A stretch of DNA of 64,000 nt from Treponema denticola (lineage in GTDB: Bacteria > Spirochaetota > Spirochaetia > Treponematales > Treponemataceae): NCBI RefSeq assembly GCF_024181405.1, contig NZ_CP051302.1, forward strand, positions 186,001-250,000, in the 5' to 3' direction. The position numbers and the translations under genes were made by a program. The notes under the pieces were generated by a model. The model had not been told where the DNA came from. It saw nothing but the letters and a program-made list of their open reading frames with translations, and did no database searches. Shown one piece after another: positions 1 to 9,629 of this stretch (positions are counted from its first letter, which is position 1; every line of letters begins with the position of its first letter).

Positions 1-192
1 TTTGGAACTCCTATTCTTAATTCCGATTTTATTAGCCTTCATGCAAAAATTTCTCCGGGTATAAGATTTGTTTTTGATATCAATGGTAAAAAACTTATGA
101 TTGGAACTGCTTATGTCGGCAGATATGCAAAGGTTAACAAAGATAAAAAGCTATTACACGGATTTGGTGTAAGTATTGGATATTCATTTTAA
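1..192 (+). CDS. 3' end of a barrel-like (probably outer-membrane) protein, partial
   Basis: The first frame is open from the window edge to TAA at 190-192, leaving 63 codons and no start. The tail alternates polar and hydrophobic residues and finishes ...GVSIGYSF. A terminal aromatic residue after an alternating strand is typical of the last strand of outer-membrane beta-barrels. Two exported proteins follow on the same strand with an 17-nt gap, so it is probably the first visible gene of that operon. Function cannot be named from this fragment. Confidence 0.6.
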   Translation, partial: FGTPILNSDFISLHAKISPGIRFVFDINGKKLMIGTAYVGRYAKVNKDKKLLHGFGVSIGYSF

Positions 193-209
193 ATTTTACG
201 GAGGTATTT

Positions 210-848
210 ATGATAAAATCTAAACTAAACAAAAAATATATTTTTTTGTGTTTGACTTTATCCTTGGTTCTCTTTTCGTCATGCTCCAGTGTCGGAGGCT
301 ATGTTAATGGAAAGACGTTGAACAAAAAAGAATTCGGACCGCCTGAAACGCATACCTTGATGTTCGGTCATATGGATGTTGAAGAAGCCCCATTGCATTT
401 ACCGGTTAATAATACCGCTAAAGATTATCAGGAGTATATTCAGATGAATCCTGAAAAAGAACCGTTAATCTTTTTACCTATTTATTTTCAAGGTTCGGTT
501 ATGTCTTTTTATCCGATGGAGCCCGGAGTAAATTTGAGACTTATGTTTTCAAGATATTCTATAATGAGGTTTTACGGAAATTATACCCACACAACAGTCT
601 ATCAGTTTTGGCCGTTTTTAGGCTGGCCCGAATCAAGCACTCTGTGGTTTTCATGTAAAAAACCGGGCCTGCAATACATAGGTTCTTATATCCGTACAAG
701 ATCGGGTTATAAAAAAGATACGGCAAAAGATTCTGTTAAAAATGAACTTTCTGCTTTAGAAGGTATTAAGGAATATTACAAAGGAACTTCTTGGGAAACA
801 GTCATAAATAAAAGAATTGAGGAGCTTAAAAATGAAAAAAGCAATTAG
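210..848 (+). CDS. Hypothetical lipoprotein
   Basis: A 212-residue protein with a Lys-rich N-terminus, a hydrophobic stretch and a lipobox LFSSC, so Cys25 is the expected lipidated residue after signal peptidase II cleavage. A good ribosome-binding site (GGAGG) precedes the ATG. The mature part has aromatic-rich segments but no domain I recognise. Its 3' end overlaps the next gene by 17 nt, so the two are translationally linked. Probably a periplasm-facing or surface lipoprotein; role unknown. Confidence 0.8.
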   Translation: MIKSKLNKKYIFLCLTLSLVLFSSCSSVGGYVNGKTLNKKEFGPPETHTLMFGHMDVEEAPLHLPVNNTAKDYQEYIQMNPEKEPLIFLPIYFQGSVMSFYPMEPGVNLRLMFSRYSIMRFYGNYTHTTVYQFWPFLGWPESSTLWFSCKKPGLQYIGSYIRTRSGYKKDTAKDSVKNELSALEGIKEYYKGTSWETVINKRIEELKNEKSN

Positions 849-1437
849 TATAATATTTATTTTTTTGTTAAGTTGTGCGGCTTTTGCACAAAATTATTCC
901 AAACCCGGAAGAAATGAGGTTGTTTTGGTTTTCTCGGTGGAGATTAGACCATCAGTTAATAGAGAGTTTTTTAAGGAGTATCTGAGTATTCCCTCGATGC
1001 CCATGTCTGATTTAATAATCAATGAGACCGGCAGGCCTGTCAGCAATGATCCCGGAGATTCTATATCCTTATATTGTGAAGGAAACGATGAACTTGATAA
1101 ACCTACTGCTGTAGCGGATGCTGAAGATATTATTTCAGTAAAAGTGCCTGTTCCCAGGTCCGGTGAGATAGTTTTAAATTTTTGCACATATAACTTTTTT
1201 AAGGGAACAGCTTTTCGTTTCTTTTTACCTTTTGCCGTAAAAATAAAAGTACAGCCTGATTTTAAATATTATTATTTGGGGCACTTGGAGTACAAGCGAA
1301 AGGGCGGTATGGATTATGAAATTGTTGATGCAAAAAAACGTGATAACTATGATGTAGTCGTACCCATAATAAAAAAGCGGTACGGCGAGAAAGCGGAACT
1401 TATCCGTGCTGCCATGACCGCTATTGATAAGAAATAA
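832..1437 (+). CDS. Hypothetical exported protein
   Basis: 201 residues from the ATG at 832. An in-frame TTG at 817 is possible, but the GAGGAG at 819-824 is correctly spaced for 832. The N-terminus MKKAISIIFIFLLSC is a signal sequence. It could be cut at AFA-Q by signal peptidase I, or processed as a lipoprotein at Cys15 (LLSC). The mature part is mixed alpha/beta with a basic C-terminus. It overlaps the preceding lipoprotein gene, suggesting joint function. No family recognised. Confidence 0.78.
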   Translation: MKKAISIIFIFLLSCAAFAQNYSKPGRNEVVLVFSVEIRPSVNREFFKEYLSIPSMPMSDLIINETGRPVSNDPGDSISLYCEGNDELDKPTAVADAEDIISVKVPVPRSGEIVLNFCTYNFFKGTAFRFFLPFAVKIKVQPDFKYYYLGHLEYKRKGGMDYEIVDAKKRDNYDVVVPIIKKRYGEKAELIRAAMTAIDKK

Positions 1438-1450
1438 CTTTTAACAGTTT

Positions 1451-1492
1451 AAAAAAGCTGCACTGTGTTTTACCCTCAGTGCAGCTTTTTTT
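1451..1492. terminator. Bidirectional intrinsic terminator
   Basis: Stem AAAAAGCTGCACTG / CAGTGCAGCTTTTT with an 11-nt loop, A-rich on the left and T-rich on the right. It sits between convergent genes, so it can end both the lipoprotein operon and the antiporter gene. Confidence 0.88.
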
Positions 1493-1500
1493 GTTTGCTC

Positions 1501-2976
1501 TTATTTTTTCTTTAACCTTACTTTCGGTTCGCTTGCGATGCCGAATTTGGGGAAGATTCTGTCGATACCGAACAGGGTAAATAATAGAATGGTTATGACC
1601 GAGATATGTGCCATAAAGTTATACTTTATTATCTGGGTTTGACTGAATTGATAAAGAGGATATACCGTACCGGCGATGCCTATAAAAAAGCTTAAATAAA
1701 CATGCCAAGGAATCAGCTGGGAACCGAAGATGCCGAGGGCTGAGGAGAAGGTTGCGTTTCTCAATTTTAAGGAATAAAGATCCTTTTCATCGCCTTCTAC
1801 ATTTTCTTCCGTGATGTCTCGGATAATCGGGCCGACGGTAACTATTTGAGCCATCTCGTCGGCAAGGGCTGCGTTTCCTAATAAAGAGATGATACCGTTC
1901 CAGAACATCAGCTGTCTTACGTTTCGGGAAAGTTTTACGGCAAGGTTTGATAGAGGTCTAAAGGCATCCATCTTCGACATGATTCCACCGAAGGCTGCTA
2001 CCCACATCATCATTATGATAACCCACGAACCTGCTCCTACAAAGCCGTTATACACTATGTCAAAAAAGGCAAGAAGGCCTGAAACCGTTCCTGCAAAGCG
2101 GCCTAAGATAAAGCATGAAATTATACCTGCTCCAAGGCAAAGAAGGGTAGAGTAGCCTTTTAAGGCAATTCCTATAACCAGAATGAGCGGAATTACCATG
2201 TAAACGGGAACTCCGTGCTGTACCTGATGGAGGAGGTCAACTGCGACCGGCTTTTCTTCAGCCAATTTTGCCCAAACCTCTTGAGGAATGGCTTCGATGG
2301 CTTTTTGCGGACTTACGGCATCTCCTGGGAGGCTTAAGCCTGCAATTAAAAATAAGGCTCCGGCTATAATCAAGCATACCAGAGACCAAAGCCCTTGATT
2401 TTTCATACGGTGAGTAACTTCAACCCTGTGAATGCCTGAGCTTACGACCGTTGTGTCCGAGATAAGACCGAGGTTATCGCCGAAGCATGAGCCGCCTGCA
2501 ATGGCTGCAATGCTTAAAACCAAGTTCCCGTTTAAAATATGGGTCATCCACAAAAAGATAGGAGCACAGGCTGCAAAGGTTCCCCATGAGGTTCCTGTGG
2601 CAACCGACAATACGGAGGAAACCAAAAAGGCGACAAGGGCTACTGTTCTGGCGGAAATGCCTATGTTTAAGCTTAAAGTTATAATAGAAGCTCCGACTCC
2701 TGTAGACATAAAGGCATCGGCCATCGCATAGGCAAACATAAGGATAAAAAATACCAGCTGCATTTCCTTAACATTGTCTACGGCGGAGTTTAAAATATCG
2801 TTGAATTTGAATTTTTCGGTTATCATAGCGACTATGGAAGCATAGATTACGGCTATAGGGGCTATGATTAAAATGTCCAGCTTAAATCCCAAGGCATTTG
2901 AAAAAGATTCTATGTTTGAAATCATCATCAAACCTGCAAGTAATAAGACCGGAGAGAGCTTAAAAAAAGCGCGCAT
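1501..2976 (-). CDS. nhaC: NhaC-family Na+/H+ antiporter
   Basis: 491 residues from the ATG at 2976, chosen because AAAAGGAGACTTT lies immediately upstream; the frame stays open a further 29 codons without a better start. It is a polytopic inner-membrane protein with about 11-12 hydrophobic segments. Residues around GTSWGTF and the following GGSCFGDNLGLISDTTVVSS match the conserved core of the NhaC antiporters, including the FGD...SDTT signature. It would exchange Na+ for H+ for pH and sodium homeostasis. Substrate specificity within the ion transporter superfamily cannot be fixed from sequence alone. Confidence 0.88.
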   Translation of the reverse strand: MRAFFKLSPVLLLAGLMMISNIESFSNALGFKLDILIIAPIAVIYASIVAMITEKFKFNDILNSAVDNVKEMQLVFFILMFAYAMADAFMSTGVGASIITLSLNIGISARTVALVAFLVSSVLSVATGTSWGTFAACAPIFLWMTHILNGNLVLSIAAIAGGSCFGDNLGLISDTTVVSSGIHRVEVTHRMKNQGLWSLVCLIIAGALFLIAGLSLPGDAVSPQKAIEAIPQEVWAKLAEEKPVAVDLLHQVQHGVPVYMVIPLILVIGIALKGYSTLLCLGAGIISCFILGRFAGTVSGLLAFFDIVYNGFVGAGSWVIIMMMWVAAFGGIMSKMDAFRPLSNLAVKLSRNVRQLMFWNGIISLLGNAALADEMAQIVTVGPIIRDITEENVEGDEKDLYSLKLRNATFSSALGIFGSQLIPWHVYLSFFIGIAGTVYPLYQFSQTQIIKYNFMAHISVITILLFTLFGIDRIFPKFGIASEPKVRLKKK

Positions 2977-3091
2977 AAAGTCTCCTTTTATGTGAAATAA
3001 GGGTGCCAGTGTATCATATTCGTAAAAAAAAGTGTATAGGTTTGGGAATAAAGATATTAACATAAATTATTGAAAGTTTGGCTAAAAGATA

Positions 3092-3120
3092 TTGACATTT
3101 TTTATTCTTTATGGTATAAG
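3092..3120 (+). promoter_or_regulatory. Sigma-70 promoter of the tuf-ribosomal operon
   Basis: TTGACA (3092-3097), a 17-bp spacer and TATAAG (3115-3120) form a near-consensus promoter. The expected start is near 3127, which leaves an approximately 417-nt leader before tuf. No other comparable promoter is visible before the ribosomal genes. Confidence 0.85.
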
Positions 3121-3125
3121 GAACG

Positions 3126-3543
3126 CTGATATTGAAATTATGATTTAGGGCCTAAAAAGGGCTTTAAATCGGTATTCTTTAGAAGTTTTGCATTGCCGTA
3201 AAGCCTTTTAGGCAGGCGGATGCCGTCCTTGTTTAAGCAAATGAGGAAAGAAATCTTTAAAACTTCGCAGGATGCCAAACCAGTCATCGGAGTTACGGTT
3301 TACAGGTGATCAGGTGGGTCCGAATGCTGTCCGAAAACCTATGGGCGGTGGATAAAAAGCTTTTTTCTTTGAAATAAAGAAAATGCTTAAATCTTATCTG
3401 ATTTTAATCACTGTCTTATGTTTCTCCGGTTTGTTTCTTTAGTTAAGCTTGTTTTTCGGTTACGAAAGACCGGTTAACTTTTTAATCTCGTCATTTTTAA
3501 TGCGGGAAATATTAGACTTGCCTACGTCTTTTAGGAGGATCTC
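3126..3543 (+). promoter_or_regulatory. Long structured 5' leader of the ribosomal operon
   Basis: No convincing gene lies here. A long-range stem pairs GCCTAAAAAGGGCTTTA (3150-3166) with TAAAGCCTTTTAGGC (3199-3213), followed by the small hairpin GGCA-GGCGGA-TGCC (3211-3224). A third hairpin, AGCTTTTTTCTTT / AAAGAAAATGCT, spans about 3358-3388. Close to tuf, GTTAA...CGGT / ACCG...TTAAC (3442-3477) runs into a T5 stretch, like an attenuator, and CCGGT (3426-3430) could compete for ACCGG (3469-3473). I recognise no known riboswitch or structural RNA. A role in feedback or attenuation is inference. Confidence 0.55.
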
Positions 3544-4731
3544 ATGGCAAAGGAAAAATTTAACAGAACGAAAGTTCACATGAATGTTGGTACCATCGGT
3601 CACGTTGACCATGGTAAGACCACTCTTTCGGCAGCGATCACTACGTATTGTGCAAAGAAGTATGGTGATAAGCTTCTAAAATATGACGAGATCGACAATG
3701 CTCCGGAAGAAAAAGAGCGCGGTATTACTATCAATACCCGACACTTGGAATATCAGTCCGATAAGAGACACTATGCACACATCGACTGCCCCGGCCACGC
3801 TGACTATGTTAAAAACATGATCACAGGTGCTGCTCAGATGGACGGTGCTATTCTTGTAGTTTCTGCTCCGGACTCGGTTATGCCTCAGACAAAAGAACAC
3901 TTGCTTCTTGCCCGTCAGGTAGGTGTACCTTCAATCATCGTCTTCCTTAATAAGGTTGACCTTGTTGATGATCCCGAACTTGTAGAATTGGTAGAAGAAG
4001 AAGTTAGAGAGACCTTGACATCTTACGGTTTCCCCGAAGACACACCCATTATCAAGGGTTCTGCTTTTAAGGCTCTTCAAGAGGGTGCAACTGCTGAAGA
4101 TACGGCTTGCATTGAGGAGCTTCTTAAAACAATGGATGAATACTTCAAGGATCCTGTCCGCGATTCGGATAAACCCTTCCTTCTCCCCATTGAAGATATC
4201 TTTACAATTCAGGGCCGCGGTACCGTTGTTACAGGAAGAATCGAACGCGGTGTTATCAAGATGAACGAAGAAGTTGAAATTGTAGGTATTAAGCCCACAA
4301 AGAAAACCGTTGTTACCGGTATCGAAATGTTCAACAAACTTCTTGATCAGGGTGAAGCAGGAGATAACGTAGGTCTTCTCTTGAGAGGTATTGAAAAGAA
4401 AGAAGTTGAACGCGGACAGGTTCTTGCCAAGCCCGGTTCAATTCATCCTCATACCAAATTTGAAGCTCAGATTTACGTTCTTTCAAAAGAGGAAGGCGGA
4501 CGACACAGTCCCTTCTTCTCAGGTTACAGACCTCAGTTCTATTTTAGAACAACCGACATTACCGGAACTGTAAACCTTCCTGAAGGAACAGACATGGTTA
4601 AGCCCGGCGATAATACAAAGATTATCGGTGAACTTATTCACCCCATAGCTATGGATCAAGGTCTTAAACTCGCTATTCGCGAAGGCGGACGAACTATTGC
4701 TTCGGGTCAGGTAACTAACATTATCGAATAA
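3544..4731 (+). CDS. tuf: Elongation factor Tu
   Basis: A 395-residue GTPase that delivers aminoacyl-tRNA to the ribosome. The P-loop GHVDHGKT is at residues 19-26, DCPG at about 81-84 and the NKVD guanine-recognition motif near 136. Domains 2 and 3 follow at full length, ending [10 protein letters not shown]. The ribosome-binding site AGGAG lies just before the ATG. It is first in the ribosomal operon, ahead of S10, as in other treponemes. One odd local stretch is [10 protein letters not shown] where most bacteria have an AADGPMPQT-like sequence. Confidence 0.99.
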   Translation: MAKEKFNRTKVHMNVGTIGHVDHGKTTLSAAITTYCAKKYGDKLLKYDEIDNAPEEKERGITINTRHLEYQSDKRHYAHIDCPGHADYVKNMITGAAQMDGAILVVSAPDSVMPQTKEHLLLARQVGVPSIIVFLNKVDLVDDPELVELVEEEVRETLTSYGFPEDTPIIKGSAFKALQEGATAEDTACIEELLKTMDEYFKDPVRDSDKPFLLPIEDIFTIQGRGTVVTGRIERGVIKMNEEVEIVGIKPTKKTVVTGIEMFNKLLDQGEAGDNVGLLLRGIEKKEVERGQVLAKPGSIHPHTKFEAQIYVLSKEEGGRHSPFFSGYRPQFYFRTTDITGTVNLPEGTDMVKPGDNTKIIGELIHPIAMDQGLKLAIREGGRTIASGQVTNIIE

Positions 4732-4733
4732 AT

Positions 4734-4780
4734 GATGCAAAAAAACGGCGCTTGCGCTTTTTGTAAGTGCCGTTTGCATC
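4734..4780 (+). promoter_or_regulatory. Intercistronic hairpin between tuf and rpsJ
   Basis: ACGGCGCTTGC (4745-4755) pairs fully, with two G-U pairs, with GTAAGTGCCGT (4763-4773). GATGCAAA (4734-4741) extends the stem with TTTGCATC (4773-4780) across a short A bulge. There is no run of T after it, so it is more likely an RNA-processing or partial-attenuation element than a full terminator. It would let tuf levels differ from those of the r-protein genes. Confidence 0.6.
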
Positions 4781-4795
4781 TCTTCGGAGGAAATG

Positions 4796-5104
4796 ATGAC
4801 AAAGGAAAAGATTCGCGTAAAGCTTCGCGGATTCGATGTAGAGTTGGTTGATCAGAGTTCAAAGGCTATTGTACAGGCTGTTCAAAAAGCAGGTGCAAAG
4901 GTTTGCGGTCCTATTCCGCTTCCTACTCGGATTAACAAGTTTACGGTGCTTCGCTCGCCTCACGTAAATAAAAAGTCGCGTGAGCAGTTTGAAATGCGGA
5001 CACACAAAAGGTTAATCGATATTATCGAACCTTCGGCAGAAGTTATGAATGCTTTATTGGCATTGGAGCTTTCAGCCGGTGTTGATGTAGAAATTAAACA
5101 ATAA
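4796..5104 (+). CDS. rpsJ: 30S ribosomal protein S10
   Basis: 102 residues beginning [14 protein letters not shown]. Two adjacent ATGs exist (4793 and 4796); GGAGG at 4786-4790 is too close to the first, so 4796 is preferred. The conserved S10 segments ([25 protein letters not shown]) are present. It belongs to the 30S head and also acts with NusB in antitermination. First gene of the S10 block. Confidence 0.97.
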
Positions 5105-5166
5105 GATTTAATCAAATCAATGGTAGACGGCCTTTAATCAGGGGTGCGTACCTTAGGAGAATTTAA

Positions 5167-5793
5167 ATGATTGGACTGATTGGAAAAAAAATCGGCATGA
5201 CCCAAATCTTCAATGAAGTCGGTCATCTTATGCCGGTTACGGTTATTCAGGTAGAACCCAATACCGTTGTTGCACTAAAGGACAAGGAAAAGTTCGGATA
5301 CTCTTCAGTAGTGCTCGGTTTGGGTGAACTCAAAGAAAAGCACACCAGCAAACCCTATGCAGGACAGTTCAGCGGAGACCTCAAGCCTTTAAAACTTTTA
5401 AAGGAATTCCGTGATTTTGACAAAGAAGTCGCAGTAGGTGATAAGCTCGGTGTAGAGGTTTTTGAAAAGGTTCCGTTTTTAGATATTACGGCAATTTCAA
5501 AAGGTAAAGGTTTTCAGGGTGTTATGAAGCGATGGGGCTATGGAGGCGGTAGAGCAAGCCATGGTTCTAAGTTCCACCGTGAAGCAGGTTCGACGGGACA
5601 CTGTACAACTCCGGGTCGTTCTTTTAAAAATACGACAATGCCCGGAAGGATGGGTTTTGACAAGGTTACCGTTCAAAATTTGCAAATCGTAAAGATTGAT
5701 CCTGAATTAGGTGTTATAATGGTTCGCGGTTCTGTTCCGGGTAAAAAGGATGCAACTGTATTCTTAAAATCCGCAGTAAAGCGGGCTAAATAA
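5167..5793 (+). CDS. rplC: 50S ribosomal protein L3
   Basis: 208 residues, the usual L3 length. It begins MIGLIGKKIGMTQIF and carries the L3 signatures GKGFQGVMKRWG and the loop with TMPGRMG that reaches toward the peptidyl-transferase centre. A 62-nt gap with a ribosome-binding site AGGAG separates it from rpsJ. It is an early 50S assembly protein. Confidence 0.98.
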   Translation: MIGLIGKKIGMTQIFNEVGHLMPVTVIQVEPNTVVALKDKEKFGYSSVVLGLGELKEKHTSKPYAGQFSGDLKPLKLLKEFRDFDKEVAVGDKLGVEVFEKVPFLDITAISKGKGFQGVMKRWGYGGGRASHGSKFHREAGSTGHCTTPGRSFKNTTMPGRMGFDKVTVQNLQIVKIDPELGVIMVRGSVPGKKDATVFLKSAVKRAK

Positions 5794-5807
5794 GGACGGT
5801 AGAAGAC

Positions 5808-6443
5808 ATGGAAAAGAAAGTCTATTCAGTCGATGGTAAAGAATTGAGGACAATTAATCTTGATGACAAGGTGTTCGGTCTTCCCGTAAATGATGATGTT
5901 ATTTACTACGCCATCAATAATGAACTAGCCAATAAACGAGTCGGAACGGCTTGTACAAAGGGCAGAGCTGAGGTTCACGGTTCAAATTCCAAGCCTTACA
6001 GCCAAAAAGGTACAGGACGTGCACGACGCGGTGATAAAAAATCTCCTCTTTTAGTCGGAGGAGGAACTATTTTTGGACCTAAACCGAGAGATTTCAGCTA
6101 TTCTATGCCTAAAAAAGCAAAAAGATTGGCTATGAAGTCAATTTTGAGCCTTAAAGCTCAAAACGACAGGTTAGTGGTTGTAGAAGATTTTACGGTAGAA
6201 AGCGGAAAAACCCGCGACCTTGTAAAGATTTTAAATAACTTTGCAAAGGGTGAGCGTGCTGTTATTATTCTAAAGGATGATGATTCTTTGGTAAAAAGAG
6301 CAGGCCGCAATATTCCGCATCTTTCATTCTTGGCATATAACCGCCTTCGAGCTCACGATTTATTCTACGGCCGAAAAGTTATTATGCTTGAATCTGCCGC
6401 AAAAAATCTTTCTGAATTTTACGGATGTAAGGAGGCCGAATAA
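5808..6443 (+). CDS. rplD: 50S ribosomal protein L4
   Basis: 211 residues, slightly longer than the E. coli protein. The exit-tunnel loop ([19 protein letters not shown]) and the [11 protein letters not shown] stretch are conserved. In E. coli L4 represses its own operon through the S10 leader. Here the first leader is upstream of tuf and looks different, so autoregulation by L4 should not be assumed. Confidence 0.98.
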   Translation: MEKKVYSVDGKELRTINLDDKVFGLPVNDDVIYYAINNELANKRVGTACTKGRAEVHGSNSKPYSQKGTGRARRGDKKSPLLVGGGTIFGPKPRDFSYSMPKKAKRLAMKSILSLKAQNDRLVVVEDFTVESGKTRDLVKILNNFAKGERAVIILKDDDSLVKRAGRNIPHLSFLAYNRLRAHDLFYGRKVIMLESAAKNLSEFYGCKEAE

Positions 6444-6445
6444 TA

Positions 6446-6730
6446 ATGGAATACAATGATATACTTATCGCGCCTGTTCTTACGGAAAAAAGCACAGAAC
6501 TTCGCGAGCAGGGCAAATATGTTTTCAAAGTAGCGCCTAAGGCTACCAAGATTCAGATAAAGGAAGCAGTACGAAGATTGTTCAATGTAAAAGTTACCGA
6601 TTGTACTGTTGTTAATGTTCGAGGAAAGACTAAGCGTCTCCGCTACAAGGAAGGTAAAACTTCATCTTGGAAAAAGGCAACCGTAAAGCTTGCTAAGGGC
6701 GAGACAATTAAGATTTTTGAAGGTGCGTAA
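6446..6730 (+). CDS. rplW: 50S ribosomal protein L23
   Basis: 94 residues, starting 2 nt after the rplD stop, so translation is coupled. It contains the L23 core (IAPVLTEKST near the N-terminus; NVRGKTKRLRYKEGKTSSWKKA in the basic loop). L23 sits at the tunnel exit and docks SRP and trigger factor. Confidence 0.97.
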   Translation: MEYNDILIAPVLTEKSTELREQGKYVFKVAPKATKIQIKEAVRRLFNVKVTDCTVVNVRGKTKRLRYKEGKTSSWKKATVKLAKGETIKIFEGA

Positions 6731-6763
6731 GCCTTAATGTGCTTATGCTAAGGGGATAGCAAA

Positions 6764-7594
6764 ATGGCTCTAAAAGAATATAAGCCGATGACGCCAGGAT
6801 TGCGCGGACGAATTGATTTGCGAAAAGATGAAATTACAGCTCAAAAGCCTGAAAAGTCTTTGACTACAGGCAAAAAGAACAGAGCAGGACGCGATTCAAG
6901 AGGACGCATTTCAGTTCGAGGCCAAGGCGGCGGACATAAACAGAAATACCGACAAATCGATTTTAAGCGAAACAAATATGGTATTCCGGGCACTGTAAGG
7001 ACAATCGAGTATGATCCTAACCGCAGTGCAAATATTGCATTGATTTTTTACGCTGACGGAGAAAAACGATACATCATCGCTCCCAAAGGCTTAAAAATCG
7101 GTCAAAAGATTATGAGCGGCGAAATGGCTACATTGGATGTTGCAAATGCTCTTCCTTTGGAAGCAATTCCCGTCGGCTTTACCGTGCATAATATTGAGCT
7201 TACGATCGGAAGAGGCGGACAAATGGCGCGTTCGGCAGGTGCCGGCGCATTGGTTGCTGCAAAAGAAGGCGAATATGTTACCATAAGATTGCCTTCCGGA
7301 GAAACTCGCTTAGTAAACAAAAAATGTTATGCAACAATAGGCGAAGTCGGCAATGAAGATCACATGAATACAAGTCTTGGCAAAGCCGGTCGATCAAGAT
7401 GGCTTGGAATCAGACCCACCGTTCGCGGTATGGCTATGAACCCGATTGATCACCCCCTCGGCGGTGGTGAAGGACGAGGAAAGGGACGACATCCCGTTAC
7501 TCCTTGGGGACAGCCTTGTAAGGGTTATAAGACCCGCAAGAAGCGCAATCCTTCGGATAGCTTCATTGTCTCAAGACGAAAGAAGAAGAATTAG
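6764..7594 (+). CDS. rplB: 50S ribosomal protein L2
   Basis: 276 residues. The basic N-terminus and the [17 protein letters not shown] segment precede the SH3-like body. The C-terminal loop reads [19 protein letters not shown]. The histidine equivalent to E. coli His229 is kept, and the next HP-H is HP-L, a known variant. It binds 23S rRNA at the subunit interface and is needed for peptidyl transfer. Confidence 0.98.
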   Translation: MALKEYKPMTPGLRGRIDLRKDEITAQKPEKSLTTGKKNRAGRDSRGRISVRGQGGGHKQKYRQIDFKRNKYGIPGTVRTIEYDPNRSANIALIFYADGEKRYIIAPKGLKIGQKIMSGEMATLDVANALPLEAIPVGFTVHNIELTIGRGGQMARSAGAGALVAAKEGEYVTIRLPSGETRLVNKKCYATIGEVGNEDHMNTSLGKAGRSRWLGIRPTVRGMAMNPIDHPLGGGEGRGKGRHPVTPWGQPCKGYKTRKKRNPSDSFIVSRRKKKN

Positions 7595-7606
7595 GGGGCT
7601 GCACAA

Positions 7607-7885
7607 GTGTCAAGATCAGTTAAAAAAGGACCTTTTATTGCAAAGAGTCTTTTTAAGAATGTAAACGAGATGAACAGATCGGGTAAGAAGAAACCGATTA
7701 AGACTTATTCCCGCTGTTCTACAATTATACCTGAAATGGTCGGTAACACTATTTCGGTACATAACGGCAAGACGTGGATTCCGGTTTATATAACCGAGAA
7801 TCTTGTTGGACATAAGCTTGGAGAGTTTGCTCCTACGCGCACATTCCGCAAACATGCAAACTCTGACAAGAAGGTTGGAAAATAG
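7607..7885 (+). CDS. rpsS: 30S ribosomal protein S19
   Basis: 92 residues from a GTG start, beginning [15 protein letters not shown], which fixes the N-terminus because the S19 family begins with this pattern. The conserved [23 protein letters not shown] region follows. It forms a 30S-head complex with S13. Confidence 0.97.
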   Translation: MSRSVKKGPFIAKSLFKNVNEMNRSGKKKPIKTYSRCSTIIPEMVGNTISVHNGKTWIPVYITENLVGHKLGEFAPTRTFRKHANSDKKVGK

Positions 7886-7895
7886 GTGAATGAAG

Positions 7896-8252
7896 ATGAC
7901 TGAAAGAACAGGATATCGAGCAACAACGAAATTTCTTATTGCATCACCTACCAAGGTAAGACCGGTGGCAAACGTCGTAAAGAACAAGCCTTATCCGGAA
8001 GCAATGGCTATTTTGGAAAATATGCCTCAAAAAGGAGCCGTCTTAATTTCTCAGACTATGAAATCGGCTGCCTCAAATGCTCTTTACAAAAATAAGCAGC
8101 TTGATGAAGATATGCTCTTTGTTAAGGAAATTATGATTGACGAAGGGCCCAGGCTAAAAAGAATTTGGTGTCGCGGCAAGGGCCGTGCGGACATTCTCTT
8201 AAAGCGAATGTGTCATATCACAGTTGTCGTTGACGAGAGAGCAGGAGAGTAG
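7896..8252 (+). CDS. rplV: 50S ribosomal protein L22
   Basis: 118 residues if started at the ATG at 7896; an ATG two codons earlier (7890) is also in frame. AGGTGA just after the S19 stop fits 7896 better. The family core ([21 protein letters not shown]) and the tunnel-lining hairpin ([17 protein letters not shown]) are present. The hairpin lines the exit tunnel near the macrolide site. Confidence 0.96.
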   Translation: MTERTGYRATTKFLIASPTKVRPVANVVKNKPYPEAMAILENMPQKGAVLISQTMKSAASNALYKNKQLDEDMLFVKEIMIDEGPRLKRIWCRGKGRADILLKRMCHITVVVDERAGE

Positions 8253-8254
8253 AT

Positions 8255-8974
8255 ATGGGACAGAAAGTAAACCCTACAGGATTAAGACTTGGTATAAACA
8301 AAACTTGGTCGTCTCGCTGGTATGCAGGCCCCCGAAATTATGCCGACTTGTTGCTTGAGGATTTAAAGATTCGAGCTATGATTCAGGAAATTCCTGAATG
8401 TAAAAATGCCGACATTGCCGAAGTTGAAATCATCCGTCATCCCCAGAGGATTACGATTATGATTCACACGGCTCGTCCCGGCGTTATAATCGGTGTAAAA
8501 GGTGCCAATATCGAAAATATCGGAGCTATTATACAGAAAAAGCTCGGCAAAAAAGTGCAAATCAAAATTAAGGAAGTAAAGAGAGCCGAATTAAGGGCTG
8601 CTTTAGTTGCTCAAAACGTTGCACGCCAGCTTGCCGGAAGAGCTTCTTTCCGAAAGGTATTAAAGCAGGCTTGTTTTAATACGATGAGGTCCGGTGCTCA
8701 AGGTATAAAGATTAGAATTTCAGGACGCTTAGGCGGTGCTGAAATGTCGCGAACCGAAGAAATGAAGGAAGGACGCGTTCCTCTTCACACACTTCGGGCA
8801 GATATAGACTACGGTTTTGCTGAAGCGGATACAACCTATGGAAAGATAGGTGTTAAGGTATGGCTTTACAGCGGAATGATGTTTGGCGGAGAACAAAAAG
8901 AAGATGCAGGAGCCTTGCTCAAAAAGCAAAGAAGACCCCGCACTGAAAAGCCCGCTCAAGCAGGGAGGCAATAA
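8255..8974 (+). CDS. rpsC: 30S ribosomal protein S3
   Basis: 239 residues beginning [13 protein letters not shown]. The KH type-2 RNA-binding domain with the [12 protein letters not shown] loop lies near residues 75-85, followed by the C-terminal S3 domain ([22 protein letters not shown]). It helps form the mRNA entry channel. It starts 2 nt after rplV. Confidence 0.98.
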   Translation: MGQKVNPTGLRLGINKTWSSRWYAGPRNYADLLLEDLKIRAMIQEIPECKNADIAEVEIIRHPQRITIMIHTARPGVIIGVKGANIENIGAIIQKKLGKKVQIKIKEVKRAELRAALVAQNVARQLAGRASFRKVLKQACFNTMRSGAQGIKIRISGRLGGAEMSRTEEMKEGRVPLHTLRADIDYGFAEADTTYGKIGVKVWLYSGMMFGGEQKEDAGALLKKQRRPRTEKPAQAGRQ

Positions 8975-8976
8975 TT

Positions 8977-9396
8977 ATGGCATTCAGTCCCAAACGTGTA
9001 AAACATAGAAAGGTTCAGCGCGGTAGAATCAAGGGCGAAGCTACACGATGCAACAACATCGATTTCGGCGATTACGCCTTAGTTTCTCTTGAGCCTTTTT
9101 TGCTTACAAACAGACAAATTGAAGCTGCCCGTGTTGCTTTAAATCGTAAGATTAAGCGAGGCGGAAAATTGTGGATTCGAGTTTTTCCGGATAAACCCTA
9201 TTCAAAGAAACCCGCTGAAGTTCGAATGGGCGGCGGAAAAGGCGCCCCCGAATACTGGGTAGCGGTTGTAAAACCCGGAACTATTATTTTTGAATTAGCC
9301 GGTGTTGATAAGAATTTGGCCGAACAAGCTATGACCTTGGCAGGAAGCAAGCTTCCATTTAAGACAAGGTTTGCCGAGCAGATTCAGGCCGACTAA
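8977..9396 (+). CDS. rplP: 50S ribosomal protein L16
   Basis: 139 residues beginning [17 protein letters not shown], with the L16 block [22 protein letters not shown] that contacts tRNA near the A site. It starts 2 nt after rpsC. Confidence 0.98.
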   Translation: MAFSPKRVKHRKVQRGRIKGEATRCNNIDFGDYALVSLEPFLLTNRQIEAARVALNRKIKRGGKLWIRVFPDKPYSKKPAEVRMGGGKGAPEYWVAVVKPGTIIFELAGVDKNLAEQAMTLAGSKLPFKTRFAEQIQAD

Positions 9397-9408
9397 GGAG
9401 CGTTTAAA

Positions 9409-9618
9409 ATGAAAAATAAGTCAAAGTACAGAGAAATGTCATATAAGGAACTTGTTTCAAAACGCAATGATCTAAAGCAAAAATACATGGATTTGAGATT
9501 TCAAGCTGTGGTAGGCCATTTGGACAACCCGCTTGAAAAGAGAAGTATGCGTCGTGAAATAGCGATGTTAAATACCTTTATCCGCCAAAAAGAATTGGCC
9601 GGAGAAGGTGCAAATTAG
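9409..9618 (+). CDS. rpmC: 50S ribosomal protein L29
   Basis: 69 residues forming two predicted helices. The L29 signature is seen as ELVSKRNDLKQKYMDLRFQ and RREIAMLNTFIRQKE. It is a tunnel-exit protein next to L23. Confidence 0.95.
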   Translation: MKNKSKYREMSYKELVSKRNDLKQKYMDLRFQAVVGHLDNPLEKRSMRREIAMLNTFIRQKELAGEGAN

Positions 9619-9629
9619 GAGCTTAACCC

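Noticed and set aside
3241..3309. 22-codon frame in the leader (MRKEIFKTSQDAKPVIGVTV...)
   Set aside because: No ribosome-binding site at proper distance and the segment overlaps probable RNA structure; kept only as a note.
3126..3543. Known RNA class (SRP RNA, T-box, RNase P, cobalamin, FMN or TPP riboswitch) in the leader
   Set aside because: I compared the consensus cores I remember with this sequence and none is present, despite isolated matches such as GAGGAAAG.
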